A stretch of 64,000 nt of DNA from Acidobacteriota bacterium (lineage in GTDB: Bacteria > Acidobacteriota > Terriglobia > Terriglobales > Acidobacteriaceae). Where the stretch lies: NCBI GenBank assembly GCA_013289685.1, contig JABCZL010000001.1, positions 685,838 to 749,837 on the forward strand, in the 5' to 3' direction. Below the pieces are notes generated by a model. The model saw nothing but the letters and a program-made list of their open reading frames with translations. It had not been told where the DNA came from and did no database searches. The translations under genes were made by a program, and so were the position numbers. The first letter of the stretch is position 1. Each line of letters opens with the position of its first letter. This document shows positions 54,762 to 63,715 of this stretch, one piece after another.

Positions 54762-55095
54762 GGCTGAGAATTGTACGGTAGCGCCGGCATCTTGCCGGCT
54801 GTCGCGGGGGCATCCTGCCCGCGCGTGTTGGGTGGCGAGTGGCCGCCACGACAGCCGCTTCAGCCCTGTGTATTGAAAGGGCGCGGCTTCAAGCCGCGCC
54901 GTAAGTCGAATTGCATCAATCGCCGCTTTACAGTTTGCTGAAAAACTCGGGTTTGTCAGTCCCACCGTGGAAGAGCGGCCCTTTAGGACCGCGTAAGCCG
55001 TTGAAAATTAATCTGGGCTTCAGCCCTCGTCGTCGTTTTTTTTCGACCAACTGAGTTTTTCAACATAACTGTTTAGCCGCTGAGGTCGCAATGCG
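54762..55095. repeat. Palindrome-rich intergenic region with a MITE-like element
   Basis: This gap holds a series of palindromes: CGCCGGC/GCCGGC near 54783-54800, a GGGGGCA/TGCCC unit, and GGCGCGGCTT C AAGCCGCGCC (54880-54900). Then TGAAAAACTC (54939-54948) and GAGTTTTTCA (55053-55062) bracket about 124 bases like terminal inverted repeats of a small MITE-type element, inside which GCGGCCC/GGACCGC pairs. There is no open reading frame of note. Confidence 0.65.
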
Positions 55096-56127
55096 CTATT
55101 TCTTGGCGTACGTCTTCTGCACGCCGGTCCGACCGTTGATCACGGTGAACGTTCCGTCCGCCTGCGCGACGACTTTAATGTACTTCCCTTCGCAGTTTTC
55201 TTTCACGTTCGCGATGCGCTCCTCGGGAACATTGTGGTCCCGATCAGATTCGGCGGCATAGTGCAGCTGCCACAAATCCTCCAGCCCCGGAGAATCGTGG
55301 ACGATCTGCCAGGCCGCTGGACTCGATCCCTTGCGCGGACCATTGTCGATCACGGCCACTCGTGGATGCAGCGCCCACACCAAGGCTTTCGGATTGGAAA
55401 GATCCGCCCCGTGATGGGTCACCAGAAAAAGGTCGACCGTGCCGAGTAGATTATTCGGGCAGGCAATCTCTAGCTCCTTCTTCTTGGTGAGATCGCCGAG
55501 ATCGAGAAAGCGAAACTTCCCGAAGGTGATCAGAACGCCCACGGAACGGGCATTCTCCGTATTGTCCTCGGCGGCGGCTGGCTCGGAACCGCAGTAGGAA
55601 TTCGCCTCCCCGGCACCCGGCTGCGGTTTCGTAAGATGATCTCCAGCCGCGGCCAGGACTTGCACCTGGAGGCCCTTGATCGGAAGCCCCCAGCCCGGCT
55701 TGACCACGACGTGGGCGTGACCTCCGATCGCCTTCTCATAGGCGGCATAGTCGGTGCGCGTCACCTGGGAGTCTTCCAGGTTCGGCCCGTGGTCGACAAA
55801 CGTCCCCACCTTAATCCCGTCGACCAGTTGCGGAACCCCGCCCACGTGATCGCGGTGATAGTGAGTAATCAGAACATAATCGAGCTGCGTGATGCCGGCC
55901 TGATGAGCCGCCGCCAGGATCCGGTCGGCGTCGCGCCCTTCATAGCCGGGCCAGCCCGCATCGATCAGCAGCGACTCCCCTGATGGACTCACTACCAGCG
56001 TCGCCTGCCCTCCTTCCACGTCGATGAAATAAATTTGCAGCGACTTCGGGGTCGGAGCGGCAGCGGCGTATGGCGAACTCGCAACACCAAAACACAGACT
56101 GAGCAAAGCAATCAGCACGGAACGCAT
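55096..56127 (-). CDS. Exported metallo-beta-lactamase-fold hydrolase (ComEC-C-like)
   Basis: The 343-residue protein has a signal peptide (MRSVLIALLSLCFGVASS...AAAAP) and the MBL metal motif THYHRDHVGG (His89, His91, Asp93, His94), followed by LDLGDL and VTHHGADLSNP, the arrangement seen in the C-terminal domain of ComEC/Rec2. It lacks the ComEC membrane channel. It may hydrolyse phosphodiesters or nucleotides outside the cytoplasm. The start 56127 is favoured; upstream frame passes through a dispersed palindrome and would add 66 residues without family meaning. Confidence 0.8.
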   Translation of the reverse strand: MRSVLIALLSLCFGVASSPYAAAAPTPKSLQIYFIDVEGGQATLVVSPSGESLLIDAGWPGYEGRDADRILAAAHQAGITQLDYVLITHYHRDHVGGVPQLVDGIKVGTFVDHGPNLEDSQVTRTDYAAYEKAIGGHAHVVVKPGWGLPIKGLQVQVLAAAGDHLTKPQPGAGEANSYCGSEPAAAEDNTENARSVGVLITFGKFRFLDLGDLTKKKELEIACPNNLLGTVDLFLVTHHGADLSNPKALVWALHPRVAVIDNGPRKGSSPAAWQIVHDSPGLEDLWQLHYAAESDRDHNVPEERIANVKENCEGKYIKVVAQADGTFTVINGRTGVQKTYAKK

Positions 56128-56198
56128 CGGTTGACACCTGGTTGGGAGATGTTGCCGAAGATTATGCCACGCGGCAGGGGTGAGTTGACAGTCACACG

Positions 56199-56250
56199 AC
56201 TCATGTGGCGACAGCCGCCTCGGCTGTCCCGCCAGGGAGAAGCCCGGCGG
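56199..56250. repeat. Dispersed palindromic repeat, family R2, copy 2
   Basis: It is the inverse copy of 22893-22945, with ACTCATGTGG, stem GACAGCCG/CGGCTGTC and GCCCGGCGG. In both copies the translated repeat reads LAGQPRRLSPHE in one frame, which explains a false N-terminal extension of the hydrolase gene. Confidence 0.75.
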
Positions 56251-56334
56251 ACCCTTCCAATTACCCTGCCCCTGCTTCGCCGCAACCCCCAGCGCCATGC
56301 CGACCCACTCTGCCCTGCCCTCCACTCAAGTAAA

Positions 56335-57381
56335 ATGCGGCGAGGCAAAAATTTGAAACTCACCGAAGATCCGCATCGCCGGCTGAATGCCCTGACCAAC
56401 GAATGGGTGCTGGTTTCCCCCCATCGCGCCACCCGTCCCTGGCAGGGAGAAGTGGCTCCGCTGCAAACCGCGTCCGAGCCCACCTACGATCCGACATGCT
56501 ACCTTTGCCCGGGCAATACCCGCGCCGGTGGAATTCAAAATCCCGCATACGACACGACGTTCGTATTCGAGAACGACTTCGCCGCCCTGAAACCGGGCAC
56601 CCCGCGCGAACGCGTCGATGTCGACTACAAAGGTTTGCTCGTTGCGCAGGGCGAACCCGGCATCTGCCGGGTGATGTGCTTTTCTCCGCGTCACGATCTC
56701 ACGCTGGCCACCATGGGTGTTGACGCGATCGAATTGGTCGTCCGCGCCTGGATGGAGCAATTTCGCGAGTTGGGTGAAATGCCCGACATCAACCACGTTC
56801 AGATTTTCGAAAACCGCGGCGCCATGATGGGCGCCAGCAATCCGCATCCCCACTGCCAGATCTGGGCCACGTCTTCGATTCCGGAAGCACCGTCGAAAGA
56901 ACTGACTTCGCAGCAGGCCTATAACATCTCGAGCGATCGCTGCCTGCTCTGCGATTACATTGAATTAGAACGCAGGCTGCGAGTTCGCGTGGTCGCCGAG
57001 AACGCGTGCTTCGTGGCTCTCGTGCCCTTCTGGGCTGTCTGGCCGTTTGAGATTCTGCTGTGCAGCCGCAACCACATCGGCAGCATGAACGACTTCGCTG
57101 TCGACGACGCGCCGCAATTGGGTGCAATCCTGAAGCGCATCACCACCACCTACGACAGTGTTTTCGGCGTTCCCTTCCCCTACTCGATGGGATTCCACCA
57201 GGCGCCGACCGATGGCGCCGACCATCCCGGATGTCATTTCCACGCGCATTTCTATCCGCCGCTGCTGCGCTCGGCCACGATCCGCAAGTTTATGGTTGGA
57301 TTCGAAATGCTGGGAACACCGCAGCGCGACATCACTCCCGAGATTGCCGCCGAACGTCTGCGCGAACTTGCCGGCACATAG
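56335..57381 (+). CDS. galT: Galactose-1-phosphate uridylyltransferase
   Basis: The 348-residue enzyme has the catalytic HPH at 171-173 (SNPHPHCQIW), zinc-site cysteines in CYLCPG (Cys55, Cys58) and HFHAHFYPP near the C-terminus. It exchanges UMP between UDP-glucose and galactose-1-phosphate in the Leloir pathway. The start 56335 gives the family length; the frame opens earlier at 56035 on the strand opposite to the hydrolase. galK and galE are not in the window. Confidence 0.95.
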   Translation: MRRGKNLKLTEDPHRRLNALTNEWVLVSPHRATRPWQGEVAPLQTASEPTYDPTCYLCPGNTRAGGIQNPAYDTTFVFENDFAALKPGTPRERVDVDYKGLLVAQGEPGICRVMCFSPRHDLTLATMGVDAIELVVRAWMEQFRELGEMPDINHVQIFENRGAMMGASNPHPHCQIWATSSIPEAPSKELTSQQAYNISSDRCLLCDYIELERRLRVRVVAENACFVALVPFWAVWPFEILLCSRNHIGSMNDFAVDDAPQLGAILKRITTTYDSVFGVPFPYSMGFHQAPTDGADHPGCHFHAHFYPPLLRSATIRKFMVGFEMLGTPQRDITPEIAAERLRELAGT

Positions 57382-57441
57382 TTGTGCTTCGGCTCACATC
57401 AATTTGAGTGGGGTTGATGAGAAGGCGCCGGAAGATGTGCC

Positions 57442-59226
57442 CTAAGCGGGGAATTCCCAGCCTTCTTCTTTCATCTTGCGGTTAGTCCAATGCTGGAGTT
57501 GTTCGAAGAGGGCAGGTTCGATAACAGCAAAGCGAATGCCGACGCGCCCTTCGTCACCAATCCACATGAGGCGGGCTTTTGCCTGAAACATGACGTCGCT
57601 CTCCGGCAGGACGAAGCCCACGTCGAGCAATCCCGCGAAACGCAGCGGTTCTTTGATGCCGTCCAATCCCATGCCGCCGGTGCTCAGATTGACTCCCTGC
57701 ACCCGAATTTCTTCGCCTTGGGAATTCTTGATCGTCACCGGAATCTCCACCCGCATGCGGAAAAATTTCTGCTGCTCGTTGCTGATGAATCCCAGCGAGG
57801 CGGTGGTTTCTCCGGGAGCAAAATTAATGTTGTATTCCTTGAGCTTGCGGCTCAGCGTGCGCCGGGAAATTCCGAGTTGTTCGGCCGCGAGTGTGCGCTG
57901 GCCGCCGGTGCGCTCCAGAGCCTTGATGATCATCTGCTCTTCCATGCTATCGAGATTGCTGACCGGCATGGAGGCGGTCTGTCGCATCGCGGCAGGCTCT
58001 CCGGTGAGCGCCGCGCTGAGCCGGGAGAAATCGATCTCGTAGCCGGATGATTCCATCGCCATCTTGGCGACCAGGTTCCGCAATTCGCGAATGTTGCCTG
58101 GCCAGGGATGCGAAAGCAGCGCGGAAATAGCCTGCGATGAAAAATTCTTGCTGGGAGCTTTCAGCCGCAGAAAATGTTCGGCGAGAGCGACAATGTCCTC
58201 CGGGCGCTCGCGCAGCGCAGGAACTTGCAGCTGGAATTGTCCAAGCCGGTGAAACAGATCCTGACGGAAACGGCCATCCCTGACCGCGGCTTCGAGATCC
58301 TGATTGGTCGCCGCCACGATGCGGACATCGACTCTGATTTTGCGGTGCCCGCCCAGACGGTAGAAAGGCTGGCCATCCAGCACGCGCAAAAGTTTCACCT
58401 GCGTCTGTAGCTGCAGTTCGCCGATTTCATCGAGAAAGAGCGTGCCCTTGTCGGCCATCTCGAACAGGCCGGGCTTGGAGGCGTCGGCGCCGCTGAACGC
58501 GCCTTTTTCGTATCCGAACAGTTCGCTCTCGACCAGGTTCTCGGGAAGAGCGGCGCAGTTAATGTCGACCCAGGGACGGCTGCGGCGCGGTGAAGACTCG
58601 TGAATCGTGCGGGCGATGAGCTCCTTGCCCGTTCCTGTCTCGCCGGTAATGAGTACGGTTTCCGCATGACCCGCGACGCGGTCGACCAGCGCCATGAACT
58701 TGTGCATCACAGGGCTGGCGAGAATAAAGAGCGTGTCGTCAATCTTGCGGGAAATCACTCCCGGCGTGTTCGGCCCCTGCGCCGGAAACCCGGCCTTGGT
58801 ACCAGCGACGCTCGCATCCGCCAGGGGCACCACGACGGCGATCAGCGCCGCCGGAGCCGAACTCAGCATCGTGACCGAGAACTGCACCGGAAAACTCGCG
58901 CCGGTCTTGGGTCGAGTGAACAACCTGCCGTGATATTCGCCAACCGCCGAAATCGCCGAGAGAATCGACTTCCGCAATTGCGAGTGGTCTTCCCCATTTG
59001 TTTTTTCGCCGCTGGCAAAGAGCGCAGAAAAATCGCGCCCGATCACCTCCGCAGGCGAATAGCCGAGGAGAGCGGTAAACGCGGCGTTGCACGCGCTGAA
59101 TTCTCCCTGCAGATCGGCGGAGAAGACTGCCATCTGGGGCTGCGCCGATGCAGTCTTGCCACCGCCTACGGGAACGGCGCTGGAGAGCACGTCCTGATTG
59201 TCCGGACTGGGGTGCGGAGTCGCCAT
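57442..59226 (-). CDS. Sigma-54-dependent activator with PAS and C-terminal PilZ domains
   Basis: The 594-residue regulator has an N-terminal PAS-like domain (about 25-140), a AAA+ domain with GETGTGKE (Walker A), GAFSGAD in place of GAFTGA, and [11 protein letters not shown] (Walker B), and a Fis-type HTH ([18 protein letters not shown]). A PilZ domain ([24 protein letters not shown]) closes the protein. In the PilZ domain the first Arg of RxxxR is Gln (QKFFR), so c-di-GMP binding may be weak or changed. No response-regulator receiver is present. The start 59226 was chosen; a TTG at 59265 is possible. Divergent from the HD-GYP/GGDEF gene. Confidence 0.9.
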   Translation of the reverse strand: MATPHPSPDNQDVLSSAVPVGGGKTASAQPQMAVFSADLQGEFSACNAAFTALLGYSPAEVIGRDFSALFASGEKTNGEDHSQLRKSILSAISAVGEYHGRLFTRPKTGASFPVQFSVTMLSSAPAALIAVVVPLADASVAGTKAGFPAQGPNTPGVISRKIDDTLFILASPVMHKFMALVDRVAGHAETVLITGETGTGKELIARTIHESSPRRSRPWVDINCAALPENLVESELFGYEKGAFSGADASKPGLFEMADKGTLFLDEIGELQLQTQVKLLRVLDGQPFYRLGGHRKIRVDVRIVAATNQDLEAAVRDGRFRQDLFHRLGQFQLQVPALRERPEDIVALAEHFLRLKAPSKNFSSQAISALLSHPWPGNIRELRNLVAKMAMESSGYEIDFSRLSAALTGEPAAMRQTASMPVSNLDSMEEQMIIKALERTGGQRTLAAEQLGISRRTLSRKLKEYNINFAPGETTASLGFISNEQQKFFRMRVEIPVTIKNSQGEEIRVQGVNLSTGGMGLDGIKEPLRFAGLLDVGFVLPESDVMFQAKARLMWIGDEGRVGIRFAVIEPALFEQLQHWTNRKMKEEGWEFPA

Positions 59227-59540
59227 ATGGGTTTGGGACGATGGTGACACAACCGGGCGGTACAACCGAGGAGCGTGTTACGCAGGGAGTAACGAAGGTA
59301 ATAGCCCATTAGTGGGGGTTCATCCCCCACTTCCTGGTAGTTACCAAAGTAAGCTTTAGTACCCGTAACCCTTGCAATACGATTCCCGCAGGCTCGAACC
59401 GGGAGAGATGTCTTCCACGAGGGCCGAGCGCGGGCTGAGAAAGCCCGCGCAGTGAATTCTGTGTGTCTCGCGGGAGAACGCGAGGCCGTCACCGGGACAG
59501 CGCGCTTCGAGGCCGAACAGGGCCGCAGTCAGGGTTGTAC
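59227..59540. promoter_or_regulatory. Structured divergent intergenic region of the c-di-GMP locus
   Basis: This region holds repeated GTAAC/GTTAC units (59277-59281, 59289-59293, 59340-59344), a perfect hairpin GTGGGGG/CCCCCAC (59312-59330), an operator-like TGGTAGTTACCA (59335-59346) and a 9-base-pair hairpin GCGCGGGCT/AGCCCGCGC with a GAGAA loop (59428-59450). No T-tract follows the second hairpin. It looks like a control region or structured leader of the HD-GYP/GGDEF gene. It does not match the GEMM c-di-GMP riboswitch consensus. No clear sigma-54 -24/-12 box was found. Confidence 0.45.
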
Positions 59541-62015
59541 ATGAAAGCAGAGACGGACGGATTATCGATCCAGACCAAAGCATTCATCGGCATCACTGCG
59601 TCTATGGGAGTAGTGGTGTTGGGATATGCGTTGTCCCATTGGCAATCGCACGATCTGGTGCGTTTCGCGTGCTACCTGGCCGTGGCCATGCTCGCCTCCG
59701 GGCTGAAAGTGCAACTGCCCGGCATCAACGGCACCATGTCGGTGAACTTCCTGTTCATCCTTCTCGGTGTGCTGGAACTAAGCCTCCCCGAAACTTTGGT
59801 GATTGGCTGCGCCGCGACCTTGATGCAGAGTGTGTGGCAGGCGCGCAACCGGCTCGATCCCGTCAAATTACTTTTCAACGTCGCGGGCATGATGGCCAAC
59901 GCCAGCGCGCTTACCTACCTCACTTATCACTGGCTCTCGGGACGCTTTGGATCGAGTAAGCCCATCCTCCTGATGGTCGCAGCGCTGGTGTTCTTCTTCG
60001 CCAATACTCTGCCCATCTCCATCGTGATTGCGCTGACCGAAGGAAAATCCAGCCGCAAAGTGTGGTCGGAGTGCTACTTCTGGTCGTTCCCGTATTACCT
60101 GGTCGGGGCGGCCGCGGTAGGTCTGGTTGGAATCGTGAACCGGTCGGCGGGATGGGAAACGTCGCTGCTGATCCTGCCCCTGATCTATTGGGTGTATCGA
60201 TCGTACCGTCTATATCTGGGCCGGCTGGAGGCTGAGAAAGAGCGAGTCGAAGTCGAAAAGCGGCACGTGGAACAAATCGCCTCGCTGAACATGCGCACGA
60301 TCGAGGCGCTGGCGCTGGCGATCGAAGCCAAGGACCACACCACTCACACCCATCTGCAGCGGGTGCGAACCTATGCCGTGGCCGTGGCGAAAGAATTGAA
60401 TCTGCCGGAAAGCGAGATCGAGGCGCTGCGCGCCGCGGCCCTGCTGCACGACATCGGAAAACTCGCGGTGCCGGAACAAATCATCAACAAGCCCGGCAAG
60501 CTTACGCCGGAAGAGTTCGAGAAGATGAAGGTGCATCCCCTGGTGGGAGCGGAAATCCTGGACCGGGTGGCCTTTCCTTATCCCGTGGCTCCGATTGTCC
60601 GGTCGCATCACGAACGCTGGGATGGAACGGGATATCCGGAGGGCTTGAGCGGACTGGAGATTCCGATTGGCGCACGGATTCTGGGCGCAGTGGATTGTCT
60701 GGACGCCCTGGCGTCGCACCGTCAGTATCGGCAAGCGTTGCCGCTCGGCGATGCCATGACCAAGGTAAAAGAAAAGTCCGGGACCTGGTTCGATCCACAA
60801 GTGGTCGAGATTCTTCAGAGCCGCTACGTGGAACTGGAACGGATGGCGCAGATGTCGGAGGATCCGCCCGCGCCCCACGGTCTTTCCAAGACGGTTCGAG
60901 TGGAGCGCGGGCAGGCTCCGGCTGCGGGATTCGAACGCACCGACCCCACCCACGGTCCGGTAGAGAATTCGGACTTCCTGACTTCGATTGCCTCGGCCCG
61001 GCAAGAAGCGCAAACCATGTTCGAGTTGAGCCAGGATCTGGGAGTATCGCTGAGTTTGAGCGAGACGCTGTCGGTGCTCTCGATGCGCCTGCGGCGCATG
61101 ATTCCCTACGACTCGATTGCCGTGTTCGTGAACCGGAACGGCTGGCTCTTGCCGGAACTGGTGAGCGGCGAGAACTTCCGTATGCTGTCTTCGCTGAAAA
61201 TCAAAGTTGGCGAGGGATTGTGCGGATGGGTAGCGGCCAACTGCAAGCCCATCGTGAACGGGAATCCGCAAGTGGAAGCGGGATACGTCGTAGATCCGGG
61301 AAAGCACGCGACGCTGCAATCGGCGCTGGTGGTGCCTCTTGAAGGACTGGACAGCGTGGTCGGCGTGCTCGCCATGTATCACGCCAATCGCGACGCCTTC
61401 ACTCCCGATCATTTGCGAATCCTGCTGGCCGTGGCCTCCAAGGTCGCCCTGTCGGTGGAAAATGCGTTGAAGTACCAGCAGGCGGAGAGTTCGGCGACCA
61501 CCGACTATCTGACCGGACTGCCCAATGCGCGTTCGCTGTTTGTGCATCTGGCGCAGGAAGTGGCGCGCTGCCGGCGCATGAAAACGTCACTGGCAGTGCT
61601 GGTGTGCGACATCGACGGCTTCAAGCAGATCAACGATTCGTTCGGACATCTGGAGGGCGACAAACTGCTGCGCGAGTTTACCGCGCGCCTGAAAGACGTG
61701 TGCCGCGGGTACGACTACGTGGCCCGCATGGGTGGTGACGAATTCGTGATCACCGCTCCCGGGCTGACCGCAGAGGCTGCCAAGGAAAAAGCCGACCGGC
61801 TGAATCAGGCGGCCATCGAGTCCGGACGGCATGTGTGCGGACGCGACGTGATCACGCTCAGCGTTGGAATGGCCTTCTGTCCGGAAGACGGATCCGAGGT
61901 GGAACGGCTGCTGGCCGAGGCGGACCGGCGCATGTACTCCATGAAGCAACTTCATCACGCGGCCGCCATCACCCGCGAGCAGGATACAAAAACTCGCGGA
62001 GCGACAGCGGAATAG
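59541..62015 (+). CDS. Membrane c-di-GMP enzyme: HD-GYP phosphodiesterase plus GAF plus GGDEF cyclase
   Basis: The 824-residue protein starts with about 8 hydrophobic helices (1-235), followed by a coiled linker, then HD-GYP (HDIGK near 303, HHERWDGTGYPEG near 355-370), GAF (about 490-650) and GGDEF (731-735). The HD and GYP motifs look intact for c-di-GMP breakdown. The cyclase signature is intact, with the inhibitory I-site RGYD at 722-725, five residues before GGDEF. So the protein could both make and degrade c-di-GMP. ATG 59541 has AGGG upstream. It is divergent from the PilZ-bearing sigma-54 activator; the ABC transporter operon begins 12 bases later. Confidence 0.92.
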   Translation: MKAETDGLSIQTKAFIGITASMGVVVLGYALSHWQSHDLVRFACYLAVAMLASGLKVQLPGINGTMSVNFLFILLGVLELSLPETLVIGCAATLMQSVWQARNRLDPVKLLFNVAGMMANASALTYLTYHWLSGRFGSSKPILLMVAALVFFFANTLPISIVIALTEGKSSRKVWSECYFWSFPYYLVGAAAVGLVGIVNRSAGWETSLLILPLIYWVYRSYRLYLGRLEAEKERVEVEKRHVEQIASLNMRTIEALALAIEAKDHTTHTHLQRVRTYAVAVAKELNLPESEIEALRAAALLHDIGKLAVPEQIINKPGKLTPEEFEKMKVHPLVGAEILDRVAFPYPVAPIVRSHHERWDGTGYPEGLSGLEIPIGARILGAVDCLDALASHRQYRQALPLGDAMTKVKEKSGTWFDPQVVEILQSRYVELERMAQMSEDPPAPHGLSKTVRVERGQAPAAGFERTDPTHGPVENSDFLTSIASARQEAQTMFELSQDLGVSLSLSETLSVLSMRLRRMIPYDSIAVFVNRNGWLLPELVSGENFRMLSSLKIKVGEGLCGWVAANCKPIVNGNPQVEAGYVVDPGKHATLQSALVVPLEGLDSVVGVLAMYHANRDAFTPDHLRILLAVASKVALSVENALKYQQAESSATTDYLTGLPNARSLFVHLAQEVARCRRMKTSLAVLVCDIDGFKQINDSFGHLEGDKLLREFTARLKDVCRGYDYVARMGGDEFVITAPGLTAEAAKEKADRLNQAAIESGRHVCGRDVITLSVGMAFCPEDGSEVERLLAEADRRMYSMKQLHHAAAITREQDTKTRGATAE

Positions 62016-62027
62016 GAGACCTTCACC

Positions 62028-62894
62028 ATGCTGGGGCGGAAAATTGCGCGGCATGGACTCGCCATCGTCGCAACGGTTCTGCTGGGAGGCCTGCTGTCCG
62101 CGGCTCTGATGCGGCTCGCGCCCGGCTTCGATGCCGATGAGGCAGAACTTGACCCGCATCTGAATGCAGCCAGCATTCAGGCCCTCCGCCAGGCACGACT
62201 CGAGCAGCACAACATCTTCCGCTTTTATTTTCATTCCCTGCAACGTGCGGCCCATGGAGACCTGGGAACGTCGATCTCGCTGCGCCAGCCCGTGAGCGTG
62301 CTGCTGCGCGAGCGGGCTCCGCTGACTCTGCGACTTGTAGGCATTGGGTTGTTGCTGAGCTGGGCCGTTGCGATGGCCTTGGCGCTCAGCGCGGCTTGGC
62401 TGCGCGTCTCGGCTTACGACGCTCTGACAACTGTGATCAGCGGAACTTTTCTGTGTATTCCGGCAGCGGTGCTCGCTCTGTTGTCGGTTCTTTGGAATGT
62501 TCCTGGAGCGCTGGCAATAGGTTTGATCGTGTTTCCCCGCGTGTATCGCTACGCACGCAACCTGCTCGGCAAGGCGTACTCCCTGCCCCACATCATTACC
62601 GCGCGGGCCAAGGGTCTGAGCGAGCTGCGGATTTTGTTCTGGCACGTCGTTCCGGTCGCTGGGCCGCAGCTGCTGGCGGTGGCTGGAGTGTCAGTGAGCA
62701 TCGCGGTGGGCGCAGCCATCCCCGTGGAAGCGTTGTGTGGGCTGGCGGGAGTTGGACAGTTGGCCTGGCAGGCAGCGCTGGCACGCGATCTGCCCTTGCT
62801 GACGAATTTAACCATCCTCGTGACGTTGGTAACCTTGCTGGCCAATTCGGGGGCCGATGTAATCGGACATATCCTTCGAGGCCACGAAGCATGA
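62028..62894 (+). CDS. ABC transporter permease, DppB/OppB type
   Basis: The 288-residue permease has about six hydrophobic helices. The inner-loop EAA-type segment (ARAKGLSELRILFWHVVP) contacts the ATPase. GDLGTSISLRQPV in the first outer loop is typical of the DppB family. It begins 12 bases after the HD-GYP/GGDEF gene, and its stop overlaps the next permease ATG (ATGA). ATPase genes are not in the window and probably follow. Confidence 0.88.
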   Translation: MLGRKIARHGLAIVATVLLGGLLSAALMRLAPGFDADEAELDPHLNAASIQALRQARLEQHNIFRFYFHSLQRAAHGDLGTSISLRQPVSVLLRERAPLTLRLVGIGLLLSWAVAMALALSAAWLRVSAYDALTTVISGTFLCIPAAVLALLSVLWNVPGALAIGLIVFPRVYRYARNLLGKAYSLPHIITARAKGLSELRILFWHVVPVAGPQLLAVAGVSVSIAVGAAIPVEALCGLAGVGQLAWQAALARDLPLLTNLTILVTLVTLLANSGADVIGHILRGHEA

Positions 62895-63715
62895 GTATCT
62901 CGCGCACGAATATCTGGCGGGGCCTGGCATGTGCGGTTTTGCTGCTCGTAGTCAGCGCCTCGCTGGCGGCGAACTGGCTCGCTCCGGCGGGATACGCGAA
63001 GCAATATCGCGAAGCCGCAGACGCGTCTCCTTCGCGGCAGCACTGGCTGGGAACCGACGAGATCGGCCGCGACCGCTTTGCGCGCGTGCTGTATGGAACG
63101 CGGATTTCGCTGCTGCTCGCTCCGGCTGCAGCTTTGCTGTCAACGCTCATGGCAGCCTTGATCGGCGGGCTAGCGGGATATCTGGGTGGCGGCTGGGCGC
63201 GCTGCGCGATGGCGGTAACCGACTTGTTTCTATCGCTGCCCTGGCTGTTCTTGCTGATCACGGTTCGGGCGGTGATGCCTCTCAACGTGTCGCCCATGGT
63301 TTCGGTGCTGGTGACATTTTTGATGTTGGGTCTGTTGGGTTGGACCAGTGCGGCGCGGGTGCTGTGCTCGACCGCAGGCTCGCTGCGGGACTCGGACTTT
63401 GTTCGGCAGGCGAAAGCCTCTGGCATTCCCGGTACGCGGCTGTTCTGGATTCACGTGCTGCCGAATCTGAAGCCGGTGCTGTACGCCCAGTTCTGGATTT
63501 CGATTCCAGCATTCATTCTGAGCGAGGCGAATCTTGGAATCCTGGGTCTGGGTGTAGCCGAGCCGATGCCTTCGTGGGGGAGCTTGTTGAAGGAACTGGA
63601 AGGCCTGGTTTCGGTGGGCGAAGAGCCGTGGAAGTTCGTGCCTCTGATTCTGCTCGTAGTCGTAGTGACATCGTTTCAGCTGGTGCTTTCGAAGCAGGAT
63701 GAGGTGGCCGCATGA
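62891..63715 (+). CDS. ABC transporter permease, DppC/OppC type
   Basis: The 274-residue permease has an N-terminal helix followed by HWLGTDEIGRDRFARVLYGTR, the OppC/DppC signature, and an EAA-type loop (VRQAKASGIPGTRLFWIHVLP). It forms the second half of the peptide/nickel-type permease pair. Its start overlaps the DppB-type gene (ATGA) and its stop overlaps the start of the binding-protein gene (ATGA), so the operon is tightly coupled. Confidence 0.9.
   Translation: MSISRTNIWRGLACAVLLLVVSASLAANWLAPAGYAKQYREAADASPSRQHWLGTDEIGRDRFARVLYGTRISLLLAPAAALLSTLMAALIGGLAGYLGGGWARCAMAVTDLFLSLPWLFLLITVRAVMPLNVSPMVSVLVTFLMLGLLGWTSAARVLCSTAGSLRDSDFVRQAKASGIPGTRLFWIHVLPNLKPVLYAQFWISIPAFILSEANLGILGLGVAEPMPSWGSLLKELEGLVSVGEEPWKFVPLILLVVVVTSFQLVLSKQDEVAA

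Noticed and set aside
54880-54900. A CRISPR-like repeat cluster
   Set aside because: The palindromes here differ from one another and there are no regular repeats with spacers or cas genes.
59227-59540. A GEMM-type c-di-GMP riboswitch upstream of the HD-GYP/GGDEF gene
   Set aside because: The conserved GEMM core (CGCACAGGGCAAACC and the later GNRA-receptor part) is not present. Only generic hairpins are visible.
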